Source: Phoronis australis
Lineage: Eukaryota > Phoronida > Phoronidae
Assembly: GCA_002633005.1 (NCBI GenBank)
Contig: NMRA01000637.1
Location: 29,330 to 93,329 of the forward strand
Length of the DNA stretch: 64,000 bases
Direction: 5' to 3'
A program made the translations under genes and the position numbers. Below, piece after piece: positions 12,408-24,665 of the stretch (positions are counted from its first letter, which is position 1; every line of letters starts with the position of its first letter). Under the pieces are notes generated by a model. The model was given only the letters and a program-made list of their open reading frames with translations, was not told the DNA's origin and ran no database searches.

Positions 12408-13432
12408 AATATGGAGACCCCTTAGTGAATATTACCACAAGACGTTACCGCTACAAAGACAAGTTTTCACAGGCATTTCCTAGCCACATTTTTTCAGCAG
12501 AAACTGTAAAATTGCTTGTGAAATCCTAAATATTTAGCCAGAGACCCCACTGGTAAAACAAAGTTGGTGAGCAAAAGGAATGCTCGACTGCATGCGAACT
12601 TAAGTTTTGCTCATGGGGGCTATTTTGGGAACATTAAGAGTTTGATGATGTTTAGAACACATATCCAAAGCAACATCTGACCATAACGTGCATATGTAGG
12701 TTGGTAACTTTACAACAAATGCAGCTTAATTAACTTATACAGTTGACAATAGTGCTCAGAGTCTACTCTAAACCGTGGTGTTTTTCAGCCACGTTCAAAA
12801 TCAGCCTCATTCTAAAAATTGCAAAACGATTCTGTGCGCAGCTGTCACGTGACCAATTACTTTTTTACAAGTATTAGCCTTAACAGCAACAGTGAAATCA
12901 AAATATCATTTGACTCAGTTTCACAATCTCAGATTTGCCCAACATATCGGTGCCGCAATACTACAACGGCCAAATAACACAGAAAATTGTATGTTTTCAA
13001 CAGTAATCCATCTCTACAACGAATACTTCAAGAGTATCAAAAAGCTTTCTGTCAATAGAATACGTAATTACCCAGCACACATCACTCAGAGAGTGTGTTC
13101 TAGGTCATTTCAATGGTATCACATTGCATCAATAGGACGCAGCAAAATCAAGGAAGTGCCCAGGGTACACTATCAAGAATAAATTTAGCAACTTGTTTCC
13201 GAAAAGTGCATCAAGGGAGTTTATCGGAAATCTCCGGTAAGGTATTGTGAAAGCCCAGCTGTGAACCCTTGATTAAATGCATGGTAGGACTTGAATTCTA
13301 TTAGGACTAGACTAGAGATGGTGACAATGAGTCATTTGTTTTAAGCAACTTCCCAGGGACCACAAACTTCTCTAAAACCATGGTTATTAAGCATAATATT
13401 TCCTAAAGTGCACTTTAGTTTAAGAACACTTA

Positions 13433-13837
13433 GTCATGACCATAGACTATAGACAACAGATTCACAACTCTGACATTTTCTTGCATACTATCCTAGAGCA
13501 GGCGCCACTCTCCTAAATCACCAATTTCAGTTTCTGGTTAGTGTATTGTGACGGGAAATTCTCGCATCTATTTTACTGTCCAGTACAATGAAAAATAATA
13601 ATTTTGACATTGAAATGCTGTTCAAAGTCTCTCAATAACAGAACTGTTGGTATCGTGAGTACTTTTGGCACTTGACCACACAACAGCCAACCATGATTAG
13701 AGACGACGTACTTGTCAGAAGTAAAACTTGCTAATTTTGCCAGGTGTCGCTAGTGAATATCACACCTTATGCTCAAGATCACAGATTCTATCCAATGAAA
13801 ATGCATGAGTTGGTGGTCCATGTACTATAGTCATGAC
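13433..13837 (-). mobile_element. Non-autonomous DNA element with THAP-like remnant, copy 1
   Basis: The 405-base unit starts gtcatgaccatagactatag and ends ctatagtcatgac, an imperfect terminal inverted repeat. Its reverse complement aligns along its length with 49193-49682. On the minus strand it has ATG GTT GGC TGT TGT GTG GTC (MVGCCVV), after which about 45-50 bases present in the other copy are missing. Confidence 0.6.
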
Positions 13838-14224
13838 AATACATTCGCTCAACTGAAGGGAAAGATGACTGGACCCCCTGGTAGGGGGAACTTAGGCCGC
13901 TACAAGTTCAACCTCTTCCTATAACTGAAATTACGGTAGTTTGTATCCTGTTTCACAAGGAAGCATCAAGATACAGGATTATGGACTTTTCTGAGCAAGG
14001 TGAAACTGAATTCCAAAGCGAAATTTTTGTCTTGGTCAATGGAATTCCCAATTGACTTCATAATACTTTTCAAAGGGTGTAGGCTTAAAGTATTAAACAC
14101 TCTTCGTGAAACCAGCCACTATACTTAAAAAATCACTTAAGAAGTTGGGGAAAAGCTACGGTAGTTGCACGGCAACGTGTTTATCATCAAAACCCTAACC
14201 AAAAAGGGTAAGCATTCAAAAGAA

Positions 14225-14700
14225 TTTTAGGTTGCCAAACCGCATGAAAATGTCCAAATTTGGCCAACTTCAGAAAATCATACTTAAGAGATGACAGGTG
14301 GAATTCTACCAAAAATTTGAGATTGGCCTTATGGCACTAAATGCATAGTTCTTGAAAAAGATGTCACGGATTGTTTATGGACTTCTAATTTGGAATGGGA
14401 AGCTATCAAAAACAGTGATTTTACAAAAACCTCAAAAGTTATATAGTAAAGAAACAAAAGGATACAGATGTAGTTTACAAAATTGGGCAACGTCTTTGTG
14501 AAATGAATTTTGGTGGTACTATGGTTTTACTATGAATGCACCTATCTATCCTGGTAAATTTTAATAAAAGACGAGGTCGCATGACCCAATTCATAGCACA
14601 TTGATATTTAAGGCAAAAATCAAAATCTACAAGATTCCTTCAGTAAATACACACTGCTACATAATTAAATTCTATAGTTTTGTAGTTATTTAGGTAGATG
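14225..14700 (+). repeat. Dispersed repeat C, copy 1
   Basis: The segment opens gcatgaaaatgtccaaattt and later holds gtcgcatgaccc and ctatagttttgtagttattt; these words recur in order at 58790-59370 and partly at 45640-46010. Copies are old, with perhaps a quarter of positions changed. No coding content was seen. Confidence 0.45.
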
Positions 14701-14757
14701 CAGATTTGTCAATAAGTCCTGCATGATAACAGTAACAAATAGACCTGCAAAGCACGA

Positions 14758-14853
14758 CACTAGTTGGATATAATGGACCCTGATTTAGAGAACCAGTTTC
14801 GGCCGTTGTTTAGTGGATGAAACTGGTTCAGGGTCCATTATATCCAACTAGTG
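14758..14853. repeat. Long hairpin (foldback) of 96 bases
   Basis: The right arm is the exact reverse complement of the left arm (cactagttggatataatgga...ccagtttc) over 35 bases, except that the left arm carries an 8-base insertion (tttagaga). The loop is about 18 bases. Confidence 0.9.
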
Positions 14854-15313
14854 CCCAAAACAAATATGCACTAAAAATTAACATCAGAATCATATGAGAA
14901 CAAGGAACTATTTCATTGTTTAGTTAATTCCCCTGCAGTTGTTACATAGACTGTATTCAAACTGTCATTTTATAACTGAAAAAAATATATTCTTCACACT
15001 CTATCTATTCAGACCAGTCCCCCCCCCTTACTATGGATGAAAAGACATGGAGTGCCAATTGCACAATTGCAAAGGGTGGAAAGACACCTATCAAAGATAA
15101 CATTCAATGAAGAGAAAAGTCTAATGCAGTGTAAGAATAGTCGAATGATTGGCATGACAGCAACTCGAACATGCAGACTGTTAGGTTTTCAGTAATGAGT
15201 ACACCATACCCAAGCGGCATGTTATCAGTTGAAATCTCTTGACACCAACACTTGGGCTAGCAGAGAGGCCAGACATCCGTGAAAATGCACACAGTTCATG
15301 TAAAATTTCTTAC

Positions 15314-15359
15314 CATTCTCGGCGGGATCGCCCTTTTTGGACGCCGGAGTATTTCCCAT
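15314..15359 (-). CDS. PRKACA/PRKACB-like: PKA catalytic subunit, canonical first coding exon
   Basis: Fifteen codons plus one base encode MGNTPASKKGDPAEN, then G|gtaagaaat. The start MGN with small and then basic residues is the N-myristoylation signal typical of the main PKA-C isoform. The exon ends in phase 1 and joins exon 2 to give ...PAENVKAFLQQAK. The start ATG lies in a short exon followed directly by a strong donor, as in other animals. Sequence upstream (15360 onward) holds no TATA-like signal I would rely on, so the transcription start is not located. Confidence is high because the joined product reads as uninterrupted PKA-C N-terminus. Confidence 0.94.
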
Positions 15360-16042
15360 TGTAACTTAAAAGGAAGACCGCTATGAAACTACGACAATGG
15401 TTGAGTAATAACAGAAAAATATACACGGTATAGGCAGACTATCCGCACACAACCCACTGCTGACAACGACTCCACTCACGATCAAAGGAAAATAACAAGA
15501 AATTCTTGCGCGTAACATCAATTGGTATAAATTGTGATCCACGAGTTCAAGTTGTAATTTTATGGCACAAACGGACACAAAAATAAATTTTTTAACCTTA
15601 ATGTTTCATTTAAGAACGATATATTTTGTTTATATGAATACACTTGGTGTTTATTTATGGCTGATGAATATTTTCGTTTATGAAGTGAAATGTTTCTAGC
15701 ATTCTGGGTAAATACAACTCTGCGACATCTATTGTTGTATTACAAAACTAATAATTGTTTGGCAGTGGGGTGCAGTGGAGATACAAACAGTAGATCGTCT
15801 GAGGTGGGGATAACAAGATGTTAAAATTAAAAGTATTATTCCTGTTGTTTCATGTTTGGTTAAACATATATTTTAATTTATGCTGTAACTGCAGAAATAT
15901 TCATCGATCATTCAATCGCGCAAAAAGTTGAATTTCGCCCTGTTTAGCTATCGAAAATCGGACTAGGTATTTCTTTCGCGATTCATTCCATTTCCTTTAA
16001 CAACTCACGTCAGGGCCATGGGTACAAGCACAATTTCCAAAC

Positions 16043-16288
16043 TCACAGTTTCAGAGTTTGCAAATCCATAAACTCTGTTCGGCGTTTTATTGGGTCGCTG
16101 ATGGCTTCGATGATCTTGTTGGAAACTTCTATTTTCGTTTTTAGTAAACTAAGTAGGTTGAAATATTTTTTAAATTCATTGGGTTTCCCCGCTGCTCTTG
16201 CTGTGAATGTTGAGTCGCTGGTAGTTTCAATGTTCTTGGTTGTAATGGAAATCAAGTCCTCCCACGGTAAGGAAAATATGGCACGATT
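16043..16288 (-). CDS. Unidentified open segment with an internal protein-level repeat
   Basis: The frame is open for about 80 codons and ends at TGA. It reads ...LPWEDLISITTKNIETTSDS... and then ...KTKIEVSNKIIEAISDP.... The two pieces align with each other (I-x-[IV]-[TS]-x-K-x-IE-x-x-SD), and the DNA shows the same diverged direct repeat, which favours a coding origin over chance. No ATG occurs near its left end, so if real it would be an internal or last exon; a weak acceptor (ttccttaccgtgggag) precedes the codons for DLIS. It lies 0.7 kb upstream of PKA exon 1 on the same strand. I do not recognise the family; a transposon-derived fragment is equally possible. Confidence 0.28.
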   Translation of the reverse strand, partial: NRAIFSLPWEDLISITTKNIETTSDSTFTARAAGKPNEFKKYFNLLSLLKTKIEVSNKIIEAISDPIKRRTEFMDLQTLKL

Positions 16289-17965
16289 TTATGATCAATA
16301 TATGATATTAAACGTTCAAAGCAAACGTGAAGGTCATTAGAGACGATGAAAGGACTAAGACGGATTTTTCGTTAATTCGTCATTCTAGGCATGCATGAGA
16401 TAACCCGTAAAAATGGCTGGAAACTTGTATCCACAACCATTCATCCTGATAAGTAGACGCCTTAAAAAGTTCACATAATATCACCATTATCTTGCTGGAA
16501 AAACAGACAATAGTTCTAGGCAAGTACACCGAAACCTTGAAGGAAAGTTCCCTGGCCAAGCGTGAGAAATTGGAACCAAAACAATCAGCCTGTCACATTT
16601 ACCGGCAAGTTATTGTTGTGTTGTTAAAACAGTAAGCAAGTGCGAAAATCAATTCCCGCGTTAGTTCCCTTGTTCTATGGCCAGCCTGGTACAACTATTG
16701 CTGAAGAAACATAACAATAAGTGATTAGATTAGTGTAGTACTGTCACGTTCTCACAGAAAATGTACAGCGAGTGGGTTCAGTTCTCGTAGCCTGGACTGA
16801 AAAAGCGTACACACCGCACGAGTTCCCGAAAAATCCAAGAACAGGCGGAGTGTGCGCAACGAGATTCTCGACCCAAATTTAGATTAGGTTGTGCCCCTGG
16901 AAATTTAAATTTGTATCCTAATGTAAACCTTTCTATATTCATCAGTAACAATTTATTAGACTACCCGTTCTTTTGTGAGATTGGGCCTTCACCACGTTAA
17001 AAAGTTGTCCCTCTGACGCACCCCCGTGTAAGTAATTAGCGAGAGTATTGTTTGCGGGAAAAGCGCTCACTTGGAAAATAACTCTACAGGAGCTCGAAGA
17101 CTTCACTTCCCAGATATCGTAAACTGCATGTGCAAATGTGGGCAAAATTTTTAATATTTTTAAAATTCTCATGTTTTAAGAGACAAATTAATATTTCAGT
17201 TGACTAGTTGTCAAATTCTCCTATTGTAACCAAGATGCCGACAAAGCAAAACATTGGCTGAATGAGGGCGCTGCGATCGGAAAATGCGAGTACAAAATAG
17301 CACCACTTTCTTCCGAAAGACCTCCCTGGGGGTCCTTCTTTGGACAGAAAGTCTCTCCGGTAAAATGAACGTCTTCGAAAATTTCCGGCAGACCAAAAGT
17401 GCTCCGAACAGACTCTGACAAGAGTCCCAAAGTAAGAAAGCGCATTGGAGGGTCAGAAACAACAGTACATCGGTTTTAATCATAGCTGTCTAAAAGTTAC
17501 TGTTGTCCCACGCAGACGGAGGCATTTATAAATATGACCTGAGGTTAGATCTGCATTGTCGGTAGTTGAAGAGACTGTCAGTTATGTGTAAATAAATGTG
17601 TGTAACAAAACAAATACGAGGTTTATCAATACAAGAATTATGATACATTCCGTTTTGAGAGGTGGTGTCACACTGTAAGTACTCATAACGCACAAATCAA
17701 ATGTCTCGAGTGATCCCTGCGATAACATCTCGCTAGTTTGAAACTATTTTTATCCATAAATCGTTATGTAAACTCGAAATCACAAAATCAATCATACGCG
17801 AGTCCTTTGTATTGTTTTTTTTTCTTTCTACACTGGTCTAAATGCTCTCAATCAATATCAAAGCTAGTGATTTGACCAGCGCGATTGCACACATGAAATG
17901 TAATAACTTCTGCACAATGTCCCATGGGGGCGCTGATGGCCAGGAAAGTATCAGCAATAACCAGA

Positions 17966-17992
17966 GGTGATATTATCCTGGATAATATCACC
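17966..17992. repeat. Near-perfect palindrome, 13-bp arms
   Basis: GGTGATATTATCC, one central base, GGATAATATCACC. It is followed at once by the E-box word cacgtg. It could be the last remnant of a transposon end-to-end junction or a binding site. Confidence 0.8.
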
Positions 17993-18359
17993 ACGTGACA
18001 AACTCGAAGAGTATATTATTGGCTTTTGTTTTCTTAATTTAAGAATTCGGATACCTTACTACGAATAGCCTAAACTTGTTTTATTTTCGACTTTTCTGTT
18101 TCTCGAAAGATTTTTTCCTGTTCATCCGAGAAGAATACGGATTTTTTGTCTTATGAATTCGAGCTGTAGACAGATGTTCCGACTTTCAGCATTAGCCTGA
18201 TTTTTGTGAAGCGAACTAAGACATCCGCAGATTAAGTTTCAACCGAAAGTCAAGAAACAAAAGCCAACAGAGTCCTGGTCTTGACTTTATAAGTTCTACA
18301 ATATCGGGGAAACCTTTTTTTTACTCCCACAATTACCACACCAGAGGACGCCACCTTCT

Positions 18360-18690
18360 ACGATATCACCAGGCACGTCATCTGCAACTAAGATATCATC
18401 AGCGTAGGGGACACCACTCGCTGAACAATACGCAATAAAACAGTTCCAGGAGACAGACCAGTATCATCAGGGGACATCACGTAATACCGAAACCTTCGAT
18501 GAGACACTGGATGGGATAAGTAGGTAATATTAACTTCAGCAGAGGGAACAACAGTATCACAAGGGAAATCAAGTACCCCACTGAAGGACATTCATTACAG
18601 TATCACCATGGAACACCGTCTAGTAACAACATTATAGACCACCAGGGGTCACCATATATGGTTTAATGTCGCCATTGGACACTGCATAGA
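18360..18690. repeat. Degenerate long-period repeat
   Basis: The word tatcaccagggga with small changes recurs about six times (18363, 18392, 18463, 18553, 18600, 18634) at uneven spacing, each often followed by cac or atc. It looks like an old, eroded minisatellite. The 67-codon minus-strand frame across it is a by-product. Confidence 0.35.
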
Positions 18691-21584
18691 AACTACCCAA
18701 CACCGTCTTCAAAAAAAACAAAAAAAAACGGGAAGCTAAGTCTTCCATTATTGTACGAGTGTTCATTTTATAGTCGGCGAGAAAACTGCGTCAGGGCGGA
18801 ATGGAACCTGCAACACTCGCGGTCACAATCTGACACTCAGCTGCAGCAGTTAAATTCCACTCAATCAATGGTGGAATACTGAAAGCAAAAGAAAGCGTTT
18901 TCGGTCGCCAAAATATATAACGTACCTTTAAGATATCAGTTTTTGAGCTGGCGGGTCATCGCACCTAGATATGAAGCAGTATTGATAAAATTTTAATTTT
19001 GTTTTCATGTTTACCATAGATAATATCTCGGCCAACGGAACGCAAAAGTGGCATGGATGAGTTATGACCTCAATTTAGGAATGTGAGAAATGAAGATAAA
19101 AGGAACAAACAATGAGATAGTTCGGGGACTTCGCTGACGATGGACAGACTCGCAGAGGCACGGGAACATCGTTCGCTAGAAAGCGCCATTAGACATTACA
19201 CCATATTTGCACAAACTACAATATAAAAAATTAGTAGCAACAAAGTAAACTATTTCCAATTTTTTCTTGGCAAGCGAACAACAATCGACAAGTTGCCTTT
19301 AACAAGACTGTCCAGCGGGCATTGATGCGTACAAAAAAGAAAACATTCTGTAATGTAACTGAAAGCTGTGTCAACGGGCGGGGGCCAGCGGGCGGGCCGG
19401 TTGGAAGGCAGACAGGCAGTGTGGCAAAGCAGGACCGAGGACCAAGGCAATGGTTTACAAGTGACACGGAAAAAGTGCGTTCCTACACAGGGCCCTCACT
19501 TCATCATCCGATTTTATTCCACGTGTGTAAGACAATGGTGGACGTTGGACTAGTATTAAATTCAACAAACCATAAATGACCGCTTTCAACGACGCCCAAA
19601 TCACACACTCGTCTTGACTGTCCGAGTTGTAAGCAACAATGGTATACAACAATCGGATTGCGAAGACAGAGCTCAATGAGCAGAATAAATCAATCTCGTA
19701 AAAATAACGTTCACAAGGGTAAACGAATCATTAAGGTTTCGTCCGGCATCCCGACGTTTCACATATTTTGGGAGCGGGAGGGGGTACGTGACTCTTCGTG
19801 CGGCCTCATTGCAGCGGTAGTCAATTCATGAAGGTGTCGCACCTTACCGTGAAGATTCGTGGCGTGAAAGGCCTTGAATCGCAGCTGTCAACTCTGCCAA
19901 TAGTAAATTTACGATCAAAGAAAAACGATAAGAGATTTGATTTATTTTCTATTTTAATTGCTAGTCGTGCAAGCGAACCCTGCATGGTGGTGTGGTGCTG
20001 CAATGACGTTTATATCAAGAAGGATGAAAAACACGATTAGAACTCAGACAAATACTCGCAGGCGAACAACAATATTTGCTTTTAGTCATTAGGCAGCCGT
20101 CACGAAGATATTCTCATGTTAATTGTCACACGATATAATCTCCAAGTGTCTTTGTTGTGAAGTCGCATTATTCACTAAATTATCTCCAACGTTAGGTTCC
20201 AGAGAAAAGAAAGCGAGGGAGTGAAGTGGATTAGACGAGACGTAGTAAGAATTCTTATCCAATTAACACAATTATGAAATGTGAGCAATCGTGGGCTTCG
20301 TTGATATTTGTCTGCAAAGTAGTCTAACATAGAGTGAGCATAGAGGTTGCGTACATACCAGTGCGAGGGGAGAGACAGGGAAAAGGGGTTTCAAGTTAAG
20401 CGTTTGTCCAGGGACTTACGTTGAAAAGTACAATTTTTAATGGACAAGGTTTTAAACTATTTGTTTACAACATGGTCGAGCTGATGAACCGCTTTGGAAC
20501 ATCGCTACGGAAGTGAGAGCGCGCAGTCACGCACCAACTACGACAGCAACTGTATAGACACATTGCCCAGACGTCTAAAAGTTCTTAAACCTATGTAGAT
20601 GAAAACTTAAATGTCTCGCATTTCAGGTACTTCTATACATGAATCTTGAACTTTAAAAACAGCTTCGCATAGTCAATGACGAGAAAGGAAGAGTAAAATC
20701 TAGAGATAAATCTTATCAATGTTTAATGTTTTAGATTAGCCAACGAAGGGAGGCATTGAAAAAACCACAGATCATTATACTAAAACGTTTTTACTATGAT
20801 CGCAATTTAAAGTCCATTCCTTCACCAAGGAGACACAGACACCTGCGAGATAATTCGAGGTCATTAACCCGATTTGAACCAAATATGTTATATACGACAT
20901 TTGACCTTCCCAATATAGTACTCCAGACTATATTAACATCTAAACTTTGCTGCTCGCGTTTGTAAATTTTAACTCAAAACATTTCATGTTTTGGATTTTT
21001 CAGATTGTTCGTACGAGAGTGCTTATTAACTTGATAAAGGAACATATCATCAAGAAATAGCAATAAGTTTTAAGGAAAAAATGCGACGTCTATGCAGTTA
21101 TTTCGCGTTTGTCAAAGAGAACGCCGTCGGCCTGGAAACAATGCGACAGCGATGCGCTTCCAACTCAACATCATCACCACCTGTTGTTGAAGACAGGAAA
21201 CAAGCATCCACCCTCAATATGTATGGGCAACAGACAGCTCCTTGACACCCTAACACAATATCATGTTTGTTGTCCGCCGTTAAATGCGCGTGTGATCCAA
21301 TAACAGTGACTGTGAACGACATTGTTGTCAACAACTGTCACCAACAAAAGGTAACCCTATACCAATCACCGACAATTAAATATCAGATCGATGCTATTGT
21401 GGGTTTGACCTAATAGCCCCGATCATAAGTCCGAACACTATAAACAAATGCTCCACAAGGCAGCTCAAGTGTTGTGACGGTATGGACCAAAGGGACGGAC
21501 CGGGAGCGCTAATGGTGACCCAAAACTCTCTCATTCAGCGTATGCAGGTTTTTTGGGCCAGGAGACTACTACCCCGTGTGTCTG

Positions 21585-21697
21585 GGGGTTAGTGCGCCAG
21601 TGCATATGAGGGGTTAGTGCGCCAGTGCATGAGGGGTTAGTGCGCCAGTGCATGAGGGGTTAGTGCGCCAGTGCATGAGGGGTTAGTGCCCATTTTC
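21585..21697 (+). repeat. 23-base minisatellite, five copies
   Basis: The unit gaggggttagtgcgccagtg plus cat is repeated four times and truncated in the fifth; the first copy has a two-base insertion. The high identity implies recent amplification. Confidence 0.93.
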
Positions 21698-22203
21698 TAA
21701 CGTCAGGTGATGAATGAAACGTGAGGGGCGATTTTTTAAAAATAAAAAATGAAAACGAGGAATAGAAACAAGTGGCTGCCCATGTGTGACTAGTGAATTC
21801 GGGTTCCAATGGACTTTATTTCATACTAGTATCGGTGGACGTACGATACACTCCCGAGCTGCACTTGTGAATTTTTTGTTGAAACAGTTTTACTGTCAAT
21901 GTTCGATAAAAAAGGACGTGCCATGGGCACCCGGCAAACCGGCTTTTTTTGACCAGACCATCACATAGAACAAAGGTAGGGGTATTTCGGCAGACCTCGA
22001 CCTGGGAGGTGGTGCGCCCTAATTTTAAAAGTCCTACCAAAATGAAGCTGACATTCGGACTCTTCACCAGTTTATCACCAGTTTGACATAGAGATAAACT
22101 CAGTGCAGTGCATGACCCTGGGGGCTGTAGTCCTCCAACAGAATTACCCGACGGTCAGTAACGAGACCACTCCACTGCATCACGTGGCACGCATAATACT
22201 TAC

Positions 22204-22243
22204 AGTATGACTCCACTTCTTTCTGTTTCCGACTTGATGCCAT
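22204..22243 (-). CDS. Candidate alternative first coding exon (phase 1)
   Basis: An ATG with an in-frame TGA upstream opens 13 codons, MASSRKQKEVESY, then T|gtaagtatt. The donor is strong and shares gtaagtat with the 35 kb candidate, and the phase-1 end fits PKA exon 2 (junction residue F). It lies 6.9 kb upstream of the canonical first exon. The product would lack the myristoylation glycine. Being only 40 nt, it could be a chance ATG-donor pair. Confidence 0.3.
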
Positions 22244-24382
22244 TGGCGTATCGTAACGGACTGTTCAACAACAAGAGCCAGGTCCTTTCAGCATCCCGCG
22301 GCGCCCGTCAAAATATTCAAGCCACTGTGACCACTGAATGTCGACTAGGAAGACAAACAGCCCAACTTTCAATATCTTGAGTATAACAAGTCCGTCTTCC
22401 CGTGCGCACAGTCCCAATCAACCTCGTCTCGACATCTAGATCAACCCGTCTTTTCTAACACGACTAAAGGCCAAACCCGACTCCACTGATTAAAACCTGC
22501 GATCGCGTTGCCGGTAACCCTGGTCTAGTGGAGCAGAAAAAACAGATCAGAGTCCACGCCGATACAATGCCAGTTGTCCGTCAAAAGTCGATAGAGCCCA
22601 GAGGAAGTGTCGCGTAAGTCTTAATAGACTGGTTATTTATCGCATTGTGAGGACGTATTAGACCTTTAAAGTAAGCGATTGAATATTACAAGTGTATAAC
22701 AACAGCAGCTGACAGCGTGTTACGTAGGTCGACAGCGGTAAAATGGTACTCGCAAGTGAACTGGTTGTACAACGGAATGCTGGCCAACTACAATAGCCCT
22801 GCATGTGGTTTGTTTGCCAAAGCTGACTGGCAAACCACGCTCATTCTATATAATGGAAATTCAATAAACCTTTCAACCAATGGCAAAATGACAACCTCAC
22901 ACGTATCCCTGAAAATCCTCCCGAGGTGGATGTTTAAAATTCATGATATTTTTTAAATTAAGAATTCACAGGTGCTCAACTGGTGCAGACGATGTTCTGT
23001 GTCTCCACAATCGGTAGGACAGGAGACGTTTCAGAAAGCAAACGCAATGCTGTTCAGTTTGTTTCAAGTCTTGGCCTCTTATGCAAAGTGACTCGTGAAC
23101 TAGTAACGCTGTGTAGCCTACGTGACATTTTGAGTAGATCCAAACCGCGCCACATGTGGCGTCATAGCCCCATTTTGATTTAGTTTACAACATAGAAAAT
23201 AAAGAAATGCTCTCTAAAGCAAACACTTCATCATAAATCCACAAAAGGAGAGGAAATGCTATTCGACGACAGCAGTCGTTCTCCGTATCCGAGAAAACAG
23301 ATGAGACAGAAATGACAGCCCTGGTGCCTGACCGTTCTAATTGCTCTAATTTAGACTCCAGTTTGAATACACTTTACTCACTGTCAATGAAACCACTTTT
23401 TATTCGCGATTACGTCATGTATTCGAAGGAGTCATAGTTTAGTTTAAGCATGTATTCTGCCAGCTCTCAAAGTTTTCGGGTGGTACTTAGCTATTTATTT
23501 TGTCATTCTTTGAAATGAGTAATTTTGCATATAAGAGCGAACTGAAGCACCCCTGTTGAGAAGGTTTTACAATAATTCTTGCCAACTACGAGGACGTAAC
23601 AAAACCATGGTGCGTCCTGGCTTCTGCGCTCAGTGATTTTGCAAATTTGGTGTATACTCTGTTGTCTCACAGATATCTTGTGTTCTTGTGATAGTACTCT
23701 TTTTATGACTTAAGTTCACATTGATTACGTGCTCAGTCTGCAAATGGAATCTGTCACGACAGGACAAACGTGATCTGTAGTTGAGGGATGCGTGATTTCC
23801 TTAGCACATTTCCCTTCGGCGAAAATGAACACGATTTATCACTCATTCACAATCAGTCGCGTCAACCCTTGCAATAACAAAAAACACAATACTATTTCAC
23901 TTGGCGTGGTCAATTGCAATTACACCTCGAAAGAACAGTGGCGTAGTTCAAAATAGAACTAAGCCAACAGAACGCACGTCATTTTGTTACGACCATAGCA
24001 AGGCAGTGATCTGAGTGCGTAGAAACGCCTTTTATTAAAGAATAACGCATTTTCATTTTTGTTTATGCGAGGTAGACCCGTGCTTGTTCTTTTGCTGTAA
24101 TGGCATTGCGGACAAACTTCACCATTAGATTAAGTTTTGGAGGAGTGTTGGGCGTTTGAGTGGTGCGTCGCATATATACATGAAAACCAAAATCGCCACA
24201 TAAATTTAGTGTTATTTTTCAATTATTTTCTCGCATACGCAAACAAATAAATATATAAAAATAAATAAATGATGTTTACCACAGTTGGTACACTATGAAG
24301 TACTGATACGGTTAAAACATATAGGGGCAATTGATAGTCGACTTTCTGAACTAATGGCCTATTTTAACCATGCTTTCCATTT

Positions 24383-24665
24383 AAAAAATAAGTTAAATTT
24401 GATTTAGGTCACTTACCAATGTAAAATTAGTCTGAGCTTGCTCCATACTCAGTTTAGAAGTTATCTTTGGGCTCGGAAAGAGCTGACAGGTCAGATTAAA
24501 CTCAAACAATTTTCGATCAATTTATGAGCTTTGTCTGAAGAACAACGAATTATCAGTTCTTTCGAGGGCCTGAAGTCGGTATCATTTTGATTCAGGAACA
24601 ATTTGAGACCAATTTCATGACGGTAAATGGCCTAAATCATAAGTTGTTTTTTATGATGAAGGTCG
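24383..24665. mobile_element. MITE family A, copy 2
   Basis: The left end gatttaggtcacttacc and the right end gacggtaaatggcctaaatc are imperfect inverted repeats, and the interior matches copy 1 (for example the segment around gaacaatttgagaccaatttc). Confidence 0.5.

Larger units (their letters stand above)
4050..15313 (-). other. Intron 1 of the PKA catalytic gene (11.3 kb)
   Basis: The intron has a gtaagaaat donor beside exon 1 and a ttacag acceptor beside exon 2. It contains no coding segment that I recognise. It carries a 33-base triple repeat (7087-7185), a tRNA-like SINE head (7609-7681), a 19-base minisatellite (8802-9030), a 633-base duplication across a single N, a 24-base tandem array, one THAP-derived element copy (13433-13837), one copy of the CACGTGACC repeat family (about 14225-14700) and a long hairpin (14758-14853). 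Open frames such as the plus-strand one at 12892-13182 show no family features. Confidence 0.85.

Noticed and set aside
12892-13182. 96-codon plus-strand frame in PKA intron 1
   Set aside because: No domain, no Kozak context, AT-driven codon use; length is not exceptional for this many bases.
24415-24444. Minus-strand ATG-to-donor segment (MEQAQTNFTL)
   Set aside because: It ends in phase 0, does not fit PKA exon 2, and lies in a MITE family A copy whose terminal repeat supplies the donor-like word.
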